Part shown: in pieces, positions 54,333 through 63,744 of the stretch | Layout: every line of letters starts with the position of its first letter | How positions within the stretch are numbered: the first letter of the stretch is position 1 | Assembly (NCBI GenBank): GCA_031216755.1 | Contig: JARUHG010000005.1 | Span: forward strand, 1 to 64,000 | Source: Lysobacter arvi | Lineage (GTDB): Bacteria > Pseudomonadota > Gammaproteobacteria > Xanthomonadales > Xanthomonadaceae | Reading direction: 5' to 3' | Length of the DNA stretch: 64,000 bases | Made by a program: the position numbers and the translations under genes | Notes under the pieces: model-generated | What the model was told of the DNA's origin: nothing | Database searches by the model: none | What the model saw: only the letters and a program-made list of their open reading frames with translations

Positions 54333-54389
54333 AGCCCCTCTCCTGCCGGCGACCGCAGGGAATGCAGAGCGGAGAGGGTTGGGGTGAGG
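54333..54389. repeat. Second full copy of the dispersed repeat
   Basis: Matches 181-238 over its whole length (AGCCCCTCTCC, GGCGACCGCAGGGAATGCAGAGC, GGAGAGGGTTGGGGTGAGG) with a few changes. Together with 1-40 and 51966-52003 it shows that this element is dispersed in the genome. Confidence 0.8.
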
Positions 54390-54605
54390 CAACGGCGCGG
54401 TGGAGGTGAACTGCCTCTGCCTGACAGCGCTGCGATGTTGCTTCCGCATCGAACGCATGGAGCCAGATGGATTCCAGCGTTCGATGGAATGGCGGCCAAC
54501 GTGCGGATGCGTCACCCGCCTGGGCCCAGGCCTTCGCCGGGATGACGTTCGCGAGCAGTTGCGCTTGCCCCGATCTGCCGCCGGGCGTTGACCTTCGGGA
54601 TGCGA

Positions 54606-54617
54606 GATAGCGCTATC
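54606..54617. promoter_or_regulatory. Palindrome GATAGCGCTATC upstream of the efflux operon
   Basis: A perfect 12-base palindrome with the same core, TAGCGCTA, as the xylan operators but with GA/TC at the outer positions. It lies 171 bases upstream of the adaptor gene. It could be an operator for another LacI-type regulator, or for the xylan regulator with lower affinity. Confidence 0.45.
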
Positions 54618-54787
54618 GGCCGGCGAAAAGCGCTCCAGGGACATGCGAAGCCCCGCCGCCAAGGTGACCCCGCGGCCCCGCTTCGCATACCCTTGGCGCC
54701 GTCGCGGCCGTAGAAAGTTACTTCCGGCCCCTTGGCGCAGCGCGGGACGCTGCCCACACTGCCCCCTTCCCATCGTCCGGATCGTCG

Positions 54788-56041
54788 ATGAACAACTCTG
54801 CCGACCTGCTCAAGGAACTGCGCATAGATCGCTCGGCCCCGCCGCCGCCCACTTCGCGCCGTGGACTGTGGATCGCGCTGGCCGCGGTCGCGGCGGTCCT
54901 CGTGCTCGCGCTCGCCGCGTGGGCTGTGTTCGGCCGCGCGCGCGGCGTGGAAGTGCAGACCGCCACGGTGACGGCGATCGGCAACGGCGGCGCGAGCGGC
55001 TCGGTGCTCGATGCGACGGGTTACATCGTCGCGCGCCGCATGGCGACGGTGTCGGCCAAGATCACTGGCAAGGTGCGCGAGGTGTTCATCGAGGAAGGCA
55101 TGAAGGTCGAGGAAGGCCAGGTCATGGCCACGCTCGATCCGCTCGACGCCGACGCCGAACGCACGCTGGCCAGCGCGCAGCACAGCGCGGCGCGCAGCCA
55201 GGTCGAAAGCGTGCGTGCGCAGTTGTCGGAAGCCGAAGCGAACGCGCGACGTCTCTCCACGCTGGTGAACCAGCAACTGGTGTCGAAGGCGCAGTACGAC
55301 GAAGCCGTCGCCGCGCGCGATTCGCTGCGCGCCGAGCTGACCACGGCCGAACGCAACGCCAAGGTCGCCGGCGACCGCCTGCGCATCGCCGACATCGGCG
55401 TGGACAACACCATCGTGCGCGCGCCGTTCGCCGGCGTGGTCACCGCCAAGGCCGCGCAACCGGGTGAGATCGTTTCGCCGCTGGCCACCGGCGGCTTCAC
55501 GCGCACGGGCATCGGCACCATCGTCGACATGGATTCGCTGGAAGTCGAAGTCGAGGTGGGCGAGGCCTTCATCGGCCGCGTGCAGCCGAAGATGCCGGTG
55601 GAAGCCACGCTCAACGCGTACCAGGACTGGAAGATCCCCGGCGAGGTGATCGCGATCATCCCGGCCGCCGACCGCGGCAAGGCGACGGTGAAGGTGCGCG
55701 TCGCACTGAAGCAGAAGGATCCGCGCATCGTGCCCGACATGGGCGTGCGCGTGAGCTTCCTGGAGCCGAAGCGGGACGACGCACCCGCGCAGAAGCCCGG
55801 CGCGCTCGCGCCGGCGGCGGCGATCGTCTCGCGCGACGGCAAGCAGGTCGCGTTCGTGGTGACCGAGGACAAGGCCTCGCAGCGCGAGGTCGCCGTCGGC
55901 CGCAGCCTCGGCGAGGATCGCGAGATCACGCAGGGGCTCTCAGGCGGTGAGACGGTCGTGCTGGATCCTCCGGCCTCGCTGTCCGACGGCGACCGCGTGC
56001 GCGTCGCGGGCGCGGACGACGCCGACGCGGCGGGCGAGTAG
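54788..56041 (+). CDS. Periplasmic adaptor protein of an ABC efflux system (MacA/HlyD-like)
   Basis: A 417-residue protein anchored by one N-terminal membrane segment (residues about 27-48). A biotinyl-lipoyl-like domain (ATVSAKITGKVREVFIEEGMKVEEGQ), a coiled hairpin (about 120-190), the second lipoyl half (TIVRAPFAGVVTAKAAQPGEIV), a beta-barrel and a membrane-proximal domain follow. It should bridge the ABC permeases with an outer-membrane channel. First of four genes (54788-59427) with gaps of 70, 117 and 13 bases. Confidence 0.9.
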   Translation: MNNSADLLKELRIDRSAPPPPTSRRGLWIALAAVAAVLVLALAAWAVFGRARGVEVQTATVTAIGNGGASGSVLDATGYIVARRMATVSAKITGKVREVFIEEGMKVEEGQVMATLDPLDADAERTLASAQHSAARSQVESVRAQLSEAEANARRLSTLVNQQLVSKAQYDEAVAARDSLRAELTTAERNAKVAGDRLRIADIGVDNTIVRAPFAGVVTAKAAQPGEIVSPLATGGFTRTGIGTIVDMDSLEVEVEVGEAFIGRVQPKMPVEATLNAYQDWKIPGEVIAIIPAADRGKATVKVRVALKQKDPRIVPDMGVRVSFLEPKRDDAPAQKPGALAPAAAIVSRDGKQVAFVVTEDKASQREVAVGRSLGEDREITQGLSGGETVVLDPPASLSDGDRVRVAGADDADAAGE

Positions 56042-56111
56042 GTCCGCCCGCACGCAGGCAAGCCTTACGAGCAGGAAGCAGTCCCCCTTTCATCGTTTCG
56101 AGGACGTCGCA

Positions 56112-56807
<696 letters not shown>

Positions 56808-56924
56808 CCTTCCGCACCCCGGGGTGGGGGCGCGCACCGGCTACGTTGCCGTGCCTTCCCTCATCCGCCCTTCGGGCACCGTTTCCCGCGCGCGGGAGAC
56901 GGGACATTTCTTGAGGACGCAGAG

Positions 56925-58082
56925 ATGAAATACCTGCACCTGATCTGGGCCGCGCTGTTCCGAAGCAAGACGCGCACCTTCCTGACGCTGCTGTCGGTGG
57001 TCACCGCCTTCCTGCTGTTCGGCATGCTCGACTCGGTCCGCGTGGCGTTCAACACCAGCGCCAACGTCGCCGGCACCAACCGGCTCATCACCACCTCGAA
57101 GCTGTCGATCACCTCGTCGCTGCCGTACCGGTTGCAGTCGCAGATCGAGAGCGTGCCAGGCGTGAAGAAGGCGTCCTATGCGACGTGGTTCGGCGGCATC
57201 TACCAGGATCCGAAGAACTTCTTCCCGAACTTCGCCGTCGGACCAGGCTACATGGAGCTGTATCCGGAGTACGTCGTGCCGGCCGAACAGCTCAAGGCCT
57301 TCTACGCCACGCAGGACGGCGCGATCGTCGGGCAGGCGCTGGCGGACAAGCACGGCTGGAAGATCGGCGACACGATCCCGCTGCAGGCGACGATCTTCCC
57401 GACCAAGGGCAGCAACAACTGGAACTTCAAGCTGGTCGCGATCTACCGGGTGAACGACAACAAGCGCAAGGGCGAGGAGAACTCGCTCATGTTCAACTGG
57501 AAGTATTTCGACGAAGCCAACGACTACATCAAGGGCCAGGTGCACTGGTACGTGATCGACGTGGCCAACCCCGACCAGTCCAACGCCGTCGCCCAGGCCA
57601 TCGACAAGCTGTCGGACAACTCCGACCACGAAACCAAGACGCAGACCGAAGCGGCCTTCAACCAGGCGTTCTTCAAGCAGATCGGCGACATCGGCATGAT
57701 CGTGACCTCGATCATGGGCGCGGTGTTCTTCACGCTGCTGCTGCTCACCGGCAACACGATGGCGCAGGCGGTCCGCGAGCGCATCCCGGAACTGGCGGTG
57801 CTCAAGACGATCGGCTTCACCAACCGCAGCGTGCTGTGGCTGGTGCTGGCGGAGGCGACGCTGCTGGTGGTGCTGGGCGGCCTGATCGGCCTGGGCCTGG
57901 CGGCGCTGATCATGCCCGGCGTGAGTTCGGCCAGTCGCGGCCTGATCCAGCTGCCGAGCGTACCCGCCGCCACGTGGGGACTGGGCCTGGCGTTGATGCT
58001 GATCATCGGTGCGGTCGTCGGCCTGTTGCCGGCACTGCGTGCGATGCGCCTGAACATCGTCGATGCCCTCGCGGGCCGCTGA
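56925..58082 (+). CDS. ABC transporter permease, FtsX/MacB type
   Basis: A 385-residue inner-membrane protein with one N-terminal membrane segment (residues about 17-37), a large periplasmic domain to about residue 255, and three C-terminal segments with the FtsX pattern (IVTSIMGAVFFTLLLLTG, then LAEATLLVVLGGLIGLGLAALI). The motif RIPELAVLKTIGFTN in the cytoplasmic loop is the coupling helix that meets the ATPase. It should form the transmembrane part with the next gene. Confidence 0.9.
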   Translation: MKYLHLIWAALFRSKTRTFLTLLSVVTAFLLFGMLDSVRVAFNTSANVAGTNRLITTSKLSITSSLPYRLQSQIESVPGVKKASYATWFGGIYQDPKNFFPNFAVGPGYMELYPEYVVPAEQLKAFYATQDGAIVGQALADKHGWKIGDTIPLQATIFPTKGSNNWNFKLVAIYRVNDNKRKGEENSLMFNWKYFDEANDYIKGQVHWYVIDVANPDQSNAVAQAIDKLSDNSDHETKTQTEAAFNQAFFKQIGDIGMIVTSIMGAVFFTLLLLTGNTMAQAVRERIPELAVLKTIGFTNRSVLWLVLAEATLLVVLGGLIGLGLAALIMPGVSSASRGLIQLPSVPAATWGLGLALMLIIGAVVGLLPALRAMRLNIVDALAGR

Positions 58083-58095
58083 CAGGAGACACGAC

Positions 58096-59427
58096 ATGAG
58101 CCGTGCAAGGAAGTGGTTGGGCAACGCCGGCGTCGTGCTGGCGCTGATCGCAGGACTGGCCGTGTGGACGATGCTGCCGTGGTTCGCGGTGCTCGCGCTG
58201 GTGGTCGCGCTGGTGCTATGGCTGCTGCTCACGCGCAACGGCCGGCTGACGCTGGAAGCGGCGCGCATCGGCATCGCGAGCCTGCCGCAACGCTGGGGCG
58301 CGTCGAGCGTGATCGTGGTCGGCATCGCCGGCGTGGTCGGCGTGCTGGTCGCGATGCTCGCGATGGGCGCGGGCTTCGAGGCCACGCTCAAGCAGACCGG
58401 CAACGACAGCACCGCGATCATCCTGCGCGGCGGTTCGCAGGCGGAGACCAATTCGGTCATCACCCGCGACCAGGTGCCGCTGGTGAGCGCACTGGCGGGC
58501 ATCGCGCGCGGTGCGGACGGGCGCCCGGCAGTCTCGCCGGAACTGTCGCAGGTGGTGAACATGGTCACGCGCGCCGATCACACCGACGCCAACGCGCAGC
58601 TGCGCGGCGTCGGCGACGCGGCGTGGGCGCTGCGGCCGCAGGTGAAGATCGTCGAAGGCCGCCGCTTCGAGCCGGGCAAGCGCGAGCTGGTCATCGGCCA
58701 GGGCGCGCGCAAGCAGTACGTCGACCAGCAGTTCAACGACCTCAAGCCGGGCACGCAGATCGAACTGGCGAACCAGGTCTGGACGGTGGTGGGTTTCTTC
58801 GCGTCGGGCGATTCCCACGACTCGGAGCTGTGGGCCGATGCCGAAACGCTGGCATCGACCTATCGCCGCACCGCGTACCAGTCGATCACGGTCAGGCTCG
58901 ACGGCAAGGACGGCTTCAACAAGCTCAAGGCGGCGATGGCCGCCGACCCGCGGCTCAAGCTCGACGTCGACACCACGCGCCACTACTACGCCAAGCAGTC
59001 CGAGCAGCTGAGCGGATTCCTGAAGGTGCTGGGCATCGTGATCGGCGCGATCATGGCCGTCGGCGCGGTGTTCGGCGCGCTCAACACGATGTACGCCGCC
59101 GTCGCCGGACGCGCGCGGGAGATCGCGACGATGCGCGCGATCGGCTTCCGCGGCTTGCCGGTGGTCGTCGCGGTGATGCTCGAAACGATGCTGCTGGCGC
59201 TGATCGGCGGGCTGATCGGCGGGTTGATCGCGTGGCTGGTGTTCAACGGCTACAGCGTGTCGACGCTCGGCAACAACTTCAGCCAGGTGATGTTCCAGTT
59301 CAAGGTTTCGCCGGACCTGCTGTGGAACGGCATCAAATGGGCGCTGGGCATCGGCCTGGTCGGCGGGCTGTTCCCGGCGCTGCGCGCGGCGCGCTTGCCG
59401 GTCACGGAAGCATTGCGCGCGGCCTGA
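58096..59427 (+). CDS. Second ABC transporter permease, FtsX/MacB type
   Basis: A 443-residue protein with two hydrophobic segments near the N-terminus (residues about 10-48), one near 80-100, a periplasmic domain and three C-terminal segments. The coupling motif GRAREIATMRAIGFRG is present. AGGAG lies nine bases before ATG 58096, and the gene starts 13 bases after the first permease. The system thus has a heterodimeric permease, unlike single-chain MacB. The cargo is unknown; an antibiotic, siderophore or lipid are possible. Confidence 0.9.
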   Translation: MSRARKWLGNAGVVLALIAGLAVWTMLPWFAVLALVVALVLWLLLTRNGRLTLEAARIGIASLPQRWGASSVIVVGIAGVVGVLVAMLAMGAGFEATLKQTGNDSTAIILRGGSQAETNSVITRDQVPLVSALAGIARGADGRPAVSPELSQVVNMVTRADHTDANAQLRGVGDAAWALRPQVKIVEGRRFEPGKRELVIGQGARKQYVDQQFNDLKPGTQIELANQVWTVVGFFASGDSHDSELWADAETLASTYRRTAYQSITVRLDGKDGFNKLKAAMAADPRLKLDVDTTRHYYAKQSEQLSGFLKVLGIVIGAIMAVGAVFGALNTMYAAVAGRAREIATMRAIGFRGLPVVVAVMLETMLLALIGGLIGGLIAWLVFNGYSVSTLGNNFSQVMFQFKVSPDLLWNGIKWALGIGLVGGLFPALRAARLPVTEALRAA

Positions 59428-59451
59428 TCGCTGCGCCTGGTTGAAAGCAGG

Positions 59452-59480
59452 AAGGCCGCGAGGGATCGCGGCCTTTTTGT
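59452..59480 (+). terminator. Rho-independent terminator of the efflux operon
   Basis: AAGGCCGCG-AGGGAT-CGCGGCCTT followed by TTTTG: a nine-base-pair stem and a U run, 25 bases after the last permease stop. It also lies just after the end of the convergent DinB gene. Confidence 0.9.
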
Positions 59481-59488
59481 TCCTGCCG

Positions 59489-59998
59489 TCATGGACCGAT
59501 CCGCCCCACCCGCTCCGCCTCGATCTTCCCCAGCAACCACTGCAGCCCCGCCAGGTGCTGCTGGTCGTGGCTGCACAGGTAATGGACGAGGCTGCGCAAC
59601 GTGAGCGGGCCGTAACCTTCGAACTCCGCCGTGCGCGCGAGTTGCACGTCGTCCAGCCGCGCGATGGTCTCCACTGTGCGGGCGCGCGCATCGCGGAACG
59701 CGAGCAGCACTGCGTCGGCATCGGCCTCGCCATAGCGGCGCTCGATCGCCAGCGGTTCGCTCTCGATCGACGGCAGCAGCGGATGCGTTTCGTCGAGCGT
59801 GCGGCGAATGCGCTCCTGGTAGCCCTCGATCTCGATGTCGCGCACGTGGCACACCTGCTCGATGGCGGTGAAGTGCTCGCTCGGGATGCCGTCCCAGCTG
59901 GCCGGCGCCCAATGGCGGTGCGATGCGGGAATCGCCTTGTAATGCGCCTCCAGTTGCAGCGGAAACAGCGCCAATGCGTTCAGCGTGGTCCTGTCCAT
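59489..59998 (-). CDS. DinB family protein
   Basis: A 169-residue helical protein. The DinB four-helix fold is suggested by the three expected metal-binding histidines: FTAIEQVCHVRDIE (about residue 50), and LVHYLCSHDQQHLAGL (two histidines near 142-147). DinB proteins are metal-dependent thiol transferases or unknown enzymes. It stands convergent with the efflux operon and upstream of rarD with a ten-base gap. Confidence 0.82.
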   Translation of the reverse strand: MDRTTLNALALFPLQLEAHYKAIPASHRHWAPASWDGIPSEHFTAIEQVCHVRDIEIEGYQERIRRTLDETHPLLPSIESEPLAIERRYGEADADAVLLAFRDARARTVETIARLDDVQLARTAEFEGYGPLTLRSLVHYLCSHDQQHLAGLQWLLGKIEAERVGRIGP

Positions 59999-60008
59999 GG
60001 TGAGGTCC

Positions 60009-60920
60009 TCATGCGGTGGCCGGGACCGCCGGCTGGCGCCTCGCTCGCCACACTCCTTCGGCGGCGAAGATCGCCAACGCGATCCAGATGAAAACGAAAC
60101 CGGTCGCGCGATCGCGGTCGAAGGCCTCGTTGAAGAACAGCACGCCGAGCAGGAACTGGATCGTGGGCGCGATGTACTGCATCAATCCGACCACCGACAG
60201 CGGCGCGCGCCGCACGGCGTAGGCGAAGCCGATCAGCGGCAGTGCGGTAAGCACGCCGGCGAACACCAGCAACGCATCCGCCGCGAGCCCGTAACCGGCG
60301 CCGAATCCGCCGCCGCCGTGCGTCTCCGCCCACAGCAGCAGCGCGAGCGCCGGCAGGAACAGGTACACGCCTTCCACCGCCAGGCCGCTCACCGCATCCA
60401 CGGCGACCAGCTTGCGGATCAGGCCGTAGAGGCCGAACGACAATGCCAGGCCGAGCGCGATCCACGGCGGCTGTCCGTACTGCCACGTGAGCCAGGCCAC
60501 GCCGGTGGCCGCGATCGCCACCGACAGCCACTGCACGCGATTGAGCCGCTCGTGCAGGAACACCACGCCGAGGACCACGCTGATCAACGGGTTGATGAAG
60601 TAGCCTAGGCTGCTCTCGACCACGTGCCCCGCGTTGACCGCCCAGATGTAGAGGCCCCAGTTGAACGCGATCAGCACGCCGCTCAGCGCCAGCATCCATG
60701 CCGCGCGCGGTCGGGCGAGCGTCGCCTTCAACCAGCCGCGCCCCTGCTTCCACGCGAGCCACCCGGCGACCAGCAGCGCGCTCCAGACGATCCGGTGCAG
60801 CACGATCTGCAGCGATGGCACGTTCTTCAGCAGGTGCCAGTACAGCGGCATGAGCCCCCACAGCACGAAGGACGCGGCCGCGATCCACAGGCCATTGCGG
60901 GTGTCGTGGTTCGCGCTCAT
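60009..60920 (-). CDS. rarD: RarD-like EamA transporter
   Basis: A 303-residue inner-membrane protein with ten hydrophobic segments in two EamA halves. Typical RarD motifs are FVLWGLMPLYWHLLKNVPSLQIVLHRIVWS at the start, NWGLYIWAVNAGHVVESSLGYFINPL, and LPLIGFAYAVRRAPLSVVGLMQYIAPT. RarD was described in chloramphenicol tolerance and its cargo is unsettled. The start overlaps the stop of the EamA gene upstream (ATGA), so the two are co-translated. Confidence 0.92.
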   Translation of the reverse strand: MSANHDTRNGLWIAAASFVLWGLMPLYWHLLKNVPSLQIVLHRIVWSALLVAGWLAWKQGRGWLKATLARPRAAWMLALSGVLIAFNWGLYIWAVNAGHVVESSLGYFINPLISVVLGVVFLHERLNRVQWLSVAIAATGVAWLTWQYGQPPWIALGLALSFGLYGLIRKLVAVDAVSGLAVEGVYLFLPALALLLWAETHGGGGFGAGYGLAADALLVFAGVLTALPLIGFAYAVRRAPLSVVGLMQYIAPTIQFLLGVLFFNEAFDRDRATGFVFIWIALAIFAAEGVWRARRQPAVPATA

Positions 60921-61861
60921 GCCGCCGGCTCCGAGGCCGACGCAGGCGCCGACGCAGCCGGCTTCGCAGCGCGCGCCTTCGCCAGCGTGATGATCACCAC
61001 GCCAAGCAGGATCACCGCCATCGCGCCCAGGTCGTGCGCGGTGAAGCGTTCGCCGCCGATCAGCGCGCCGAACAGCACCGCGATCGGCGGGTTCACGTAG
61101 GCGTAGCTGGTGGCGAGCGCGGGACGCACGTGGTGCAGCAGCCAGATGTAGGCGGTGAAGCCGAAGATCGAACCGGCGACCACGAGATAGAACAAGGCCG
61201 CGGTAGCCGGGAACGAGGGCACCTGCGTGATGCGCTCGCCATGGATCACCGCGGCGATCAGCATCCAGATGCTGCCGGTAAGCATCTGCCCGGCGGCGGA
61301 CATGAACGGCTGAGGCAGGTCCTGGTCGCGGCTCCAGATCGAGCCCCAGGCCCACGCGATCGGCGCGATGACCAGGCACACCAGGCCCAGCGTCGAAGAC
61401 GCCAGTTCGCCGCCCGCGTTGAGCCAGAGCACGCCGAGGAAGCCGATGATCAGGCCGACCCATTCGATCTTCGACGGGTGGCGCCCGCGCAGCATCGCGA
61501 ACACGCCGGCGAACAGCGGCATCGACGCGACCGCGATGGCGGCGAGCCCGGAACCGACCTCGGTCTCGGCGAGGTTCACCAGCCCGTTGGAGAGCAGCAC
61601 CATCCAGATCGACAGCACCCAGAGCGTGCGCCATTGCTTCCCTGTCGGCGACGCGACGCCGCGGGCGCGCAGCACGACGTACATGATCAGCCCGGCGAGG
61701 AACATGCGGCCGGCGCCGAGCAGGAACGGCGGATAGCTCTCGAGTGCGAAGCGGATCGCCAGATAGGTCGAGCCCCAGAGGATGTAGACCGACGCCAGGG
61801 CGAAAGCGACGGCGAGCGCGCCGGGGGCGCCCCGGTTCGCGGTAGGTGCAGCGGTGCTCAT
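60917..61861 (-). CDS. EamA/DMT-family transporter (YedA-like)
   Basis: A 314-residue inner-membrane protein with ten hydrophobic segments. Motifs VYILWGSTYLAIRFALESYPPF, NLAETEVGSGLAAIAVASMPLF and LATSYAYVNPPIAVLFGALIGGE are those of the YedA branch of the drug/metabolite transporter superfamily. Exported cargo is unknown; amino acids are possible since an Lrp-type regulator is divergent. The C-terminal tail is Ala-rich. Confidence 0.9.
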   Translation of the reverse strand: MSTAAPTANRGAPGALAVAFALASVYILWGSTYLAIRFALESYPPFLLGAGRMFLAGLIMYVVLRARGVASPTGKQWRTLWVLSIWMVLLSNGLVNLAETEVGSGLAAIAVASMPLFAGVFAMLRGRHPSKIEWVGLIIGFLGVLWLNAGGELASSTLGLVCLVIAPIAWAWGSIWSRDQDLPQPFMSAAGQMLTGSIWMLIAAVIHGERITQVPSFPATAALFYLVVAGSIFGFTAYIWLLHHVRPALATSYAYVNPPIAVLFGALIGGERFTAHDLGAMAVILLGVVIITLAKARAAKPAASAPASASEPAA

Positions 61862-62107
61862 GCCGATTCCTGTGAAAGGTGGTGCAAGCGTGGGGGTGGA
61901 GGTGCGGCACTGCGGCTCGACGAGCGCGCGACGGGAAACACAGCGTTGCGCGGGCGGTGAGCGCCGGACGACACCAAGGCACCGTGCTGGCGGGCGCCCT
62001 CCCCGGTTCGGGTGGACGCCACGCACGCGCGGTGCCGGAAGTCGTTCGGATACGTGAAGCGTAGCGCGCGGGCGCCGCGACGTGCTTGATTAATCGTGCG
62101 CCTTGAC

Positions 62108-62120
62108 GCAAAAATTTTGC
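62108..62120. promoter_or_regulatory. Palindrome GCAAAAATTTTGC before the Lrp-type gene
   Basis: A 13-base palindrome GCAAAA-A-TTTTGC that ends at the base before the ATG of the Lrp-type gene and lies in the divergent region toward the EamA gene. Lrp-family sites are often TTGCxxxxGCAA-like with A/T-rich centres, so it may be the autoregulatory site. It also could simply overlap the ribosome site region. Confidence 0.5.
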
Positions 62121-62615
62121 ATGCCCAAGACGCCTGTGCTGCTGGATGAGTTCGACCATCGCCTGCTCGAACTGCTGCAGCGCGACTCCGCTTCCACATT
62201 GACTGCGCTGGGCGAGTCCGTCGGGTTGTCGGCGAGTGCCGTGCAGCGACGCATGACCCGCTACCGCAAGCACGGACTGATGCGCGAAGTCGCGGTGCTC
62301 GATCCGACCCTGCTTGGCACGACCACGCTGGCCACGGTGCTGGTGGCGATGGAGCGAGAGTCGGCCAAGCTGCACGCCGCGTTCCACGCCCGCATGCGCG
62401 CCGCGCCCGAAGTGCAGCAGTGCTACACCCTCGCTGGCGAGTGGGACTACCTGGTGATCCTGTGCACGACCGGCGTGGCGCACTGTCGCGAGGTCGCGGA
62501 CCGTCTGTTCATGGACGAAGGCAACATCAAGCGTTACGAGACGCGGATGGTGTTCGACGTCGTGAAATCGGGGCTGCAGGTTCCCACGCGCGCGCCGGTG
62601 CGGCGGCGCAAGTAA
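62121..62615 (+). CDS. Lrp/AsnC-family transcriptional regulator
   Basis: A 164-residue DNA-binding protein. The winged helix-turn-helix is at residues about 10-60 (LDEFDHRLLELLQRDSASTLTALGESVGLSASAVQRRMTRYRKHG) and the RAM ligand-binding domain follows (about 70-150, TLATVLVAMERES, YTLAGEWDYLVILC). Divergent from the EamA/RarD pair by 259 bases, which it may regulate in response to an amino acid. ATG 62121 is used; an earlier TTG overlaps the palindrome. Confidence 0.9.
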   Translation: MPKTPVLLDEFDHRLLELLQRDSASTLTALGESVGLSASAVQRRMTRYRKHGLMREVAVLDPTLLGTTTLATVLVAMERESAKLHAAFHARMRAAPEVQQCYTLAGEWDYLVILCTTGVAHCREVADRLFMDEGNIKRYETRMVFDVVKSGLQVPTRAPVRRRK

Positions 62616-62769
62616 GCCTCGAAGCCGAGCACGAGAACGGCATCCGCCCTGCGCGACGGAACACCACGTGGGGACCGTGGAATGCGCCAGCAGCTCGAAG
62701 GGTGCGCTGCCGTGCACGAGTGCATCGATACGGCGCTGCCCATGCAAGGCGATCGCGACGAGGGCACAG

Positions 62770-62795
62770 GCGCTTCGCCTGCCGGGCTACACGAT
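62770..62795. repeat. Half of the REP-like element seen at 18361
   Basis: GCGCTTCGCCTGCCGGGCTACACG repeats 18374-18395 (GCGCTGCGCTTGCCGGGCTACACAG) with two changes. It lies between the Lrp-type gene and the AraC-MGMT gene, near the 3' end of the latter. Confidence 0.65.
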
Positions 62796-62812
62796 CAGCG
62801 CGTTGAGGCGCA

Positions 62813-63661
62813 TCACGCGGCGCGTTCGCGTTCCAGCACGCGTTGTTTCATCGGCAAGCCCCAGCGGTAGCCGCCGAGGGAGCCGTCGCCGCGCACCACG
62901 CGGTGGCATGGCACGACGATCGCGACGTGGTTGTTGGCGCAGGCGTTGGCGACGGCGCGCGTCGCACGCGGGTGACCGATGGCCTCTGCGATCTGCGCAT
63001 AGCTGCGCGTCTGCCCGTGGGGAATCTTCATCAGCGCATCCCAGACCTTTTTCTGGAAGGCCGTGCCGATCAGGTCCACGGGTACTTGGGCGCGGCGCCC
63101 GGCCAATGCATCCGCCACGGCTCGCAACCGGGGCGCAAGGAACTCGTCGCGTCCGGCATCCACGCGTTCGATCTGCGCCTTCGGAAACTCGGCGTGCAGC
63201 TTGCGCTCCAACGCGGCGGCGTCTTCGCCCAGTTCGATCATGCAGATGCCGCGTTCGGTCGTGGCCACCAGCGCTTGCCCGAGCGCGGTGTCCGCGATGC
63301 TCCACCGGATCTGTTCGCCGGCGCCTCCGGCCCGATAGCGCGCGGGCGTCATGCCGAGTTTCGCCGCGCCGCCTTCGTAGACGCGCGAGGGCGAGCCATA
63401 CCCCGCATCGTAGAGCGCGGCGCTCACGTCGCTGCCGTCACGCAGCGCGTCCTTGAGCGTGCCGAGCTTGCGCTGCGAGAGGTACTCGGCCGGACTGAGG
63501 CCGAAGCGTTCGGCGAAGCGGCGTTGCAGGTGCGATGCGCTGAGCCCGACGTTCGCGGCGAGATCGGCGAGGGTGGGCTCCCCCTCGTCCATCAGGCGGC
63601 GGGCCTGATCGAGCTTGTCGTGCAGTTGCCGGGCGGCACGCTGTTGGCGGGTGATGTCCAT
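62813..63661 (-). CDS. AraC HTH - methylated-DNA-protein-cysteine methyltransferase fusion
   Basis: A 282-residue protein. Residues about 25-110 form an AraC-type helix-turn-helix (LADLAANVGLSASHLQRRFAERFGLSPAEYL); a linker leads to the O6-methylguanine methyltransferase domain (about 120-275) with HGQTRSYAQIAEAIGHPRATRAVANACANN and the acceptor Cys in VVPCHRVV. This resembles the C-terminal two-thirds of Ada but has no N-terminal methylphosphotriester domain (no four-Cys zinc site). It repairs alkylated guanine; without the sensor domain its regulatory role is unclear. Confidence 0.9.
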   Translation of the reverse strand: MDITRQQRAARQLHDKLDQARRLMDEGEPTLADLAANVGLSASHLQRRFAERFGLSPAEYLSQRKLGTLKDALRDGSDVSAALYDAGYGSPSRVYEGGAAKLGMTPARYRAGGAGEQIRWSIADTALGQALVATTERGICMIELGEDAAALERKLHAEFPKAQIERVDAGRDEFLAPRLRAVADALAGRRAQVPVDLIGTAFQKKVWDALMKIPHGQTRSYAQIAEAIGHPRATRAVANACANNHVAIVVPCHRVVRGDGSLGGYRWGLPMKQRVLERERAA

Positions 63662-63744
63662 GGCCGAAACAGTAACGGGCGCCCGAAGGCGCCCGCTATC
63701 CGATTCTTGTGTTGCGCGGCGTGGGGATTCCCCCGGACGTCGTG

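Larger units (their letters stand above)
54278..54787. other. Repeat-filled gap upstream of the efflux operon
   Basis: A 510-base gap without a supported gene. It carries the full 57-base repeat at 54333-54389, sequences ending GGAATGACGGG (54316) and GGGATGACG (54539), and the palindrome GATAGCGCTATC at 54606-54617. The last 170 bases should contain the promoter of the adaptor/ABC operon, but no clear -35/-10 is visible. Confidence 0.6.
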
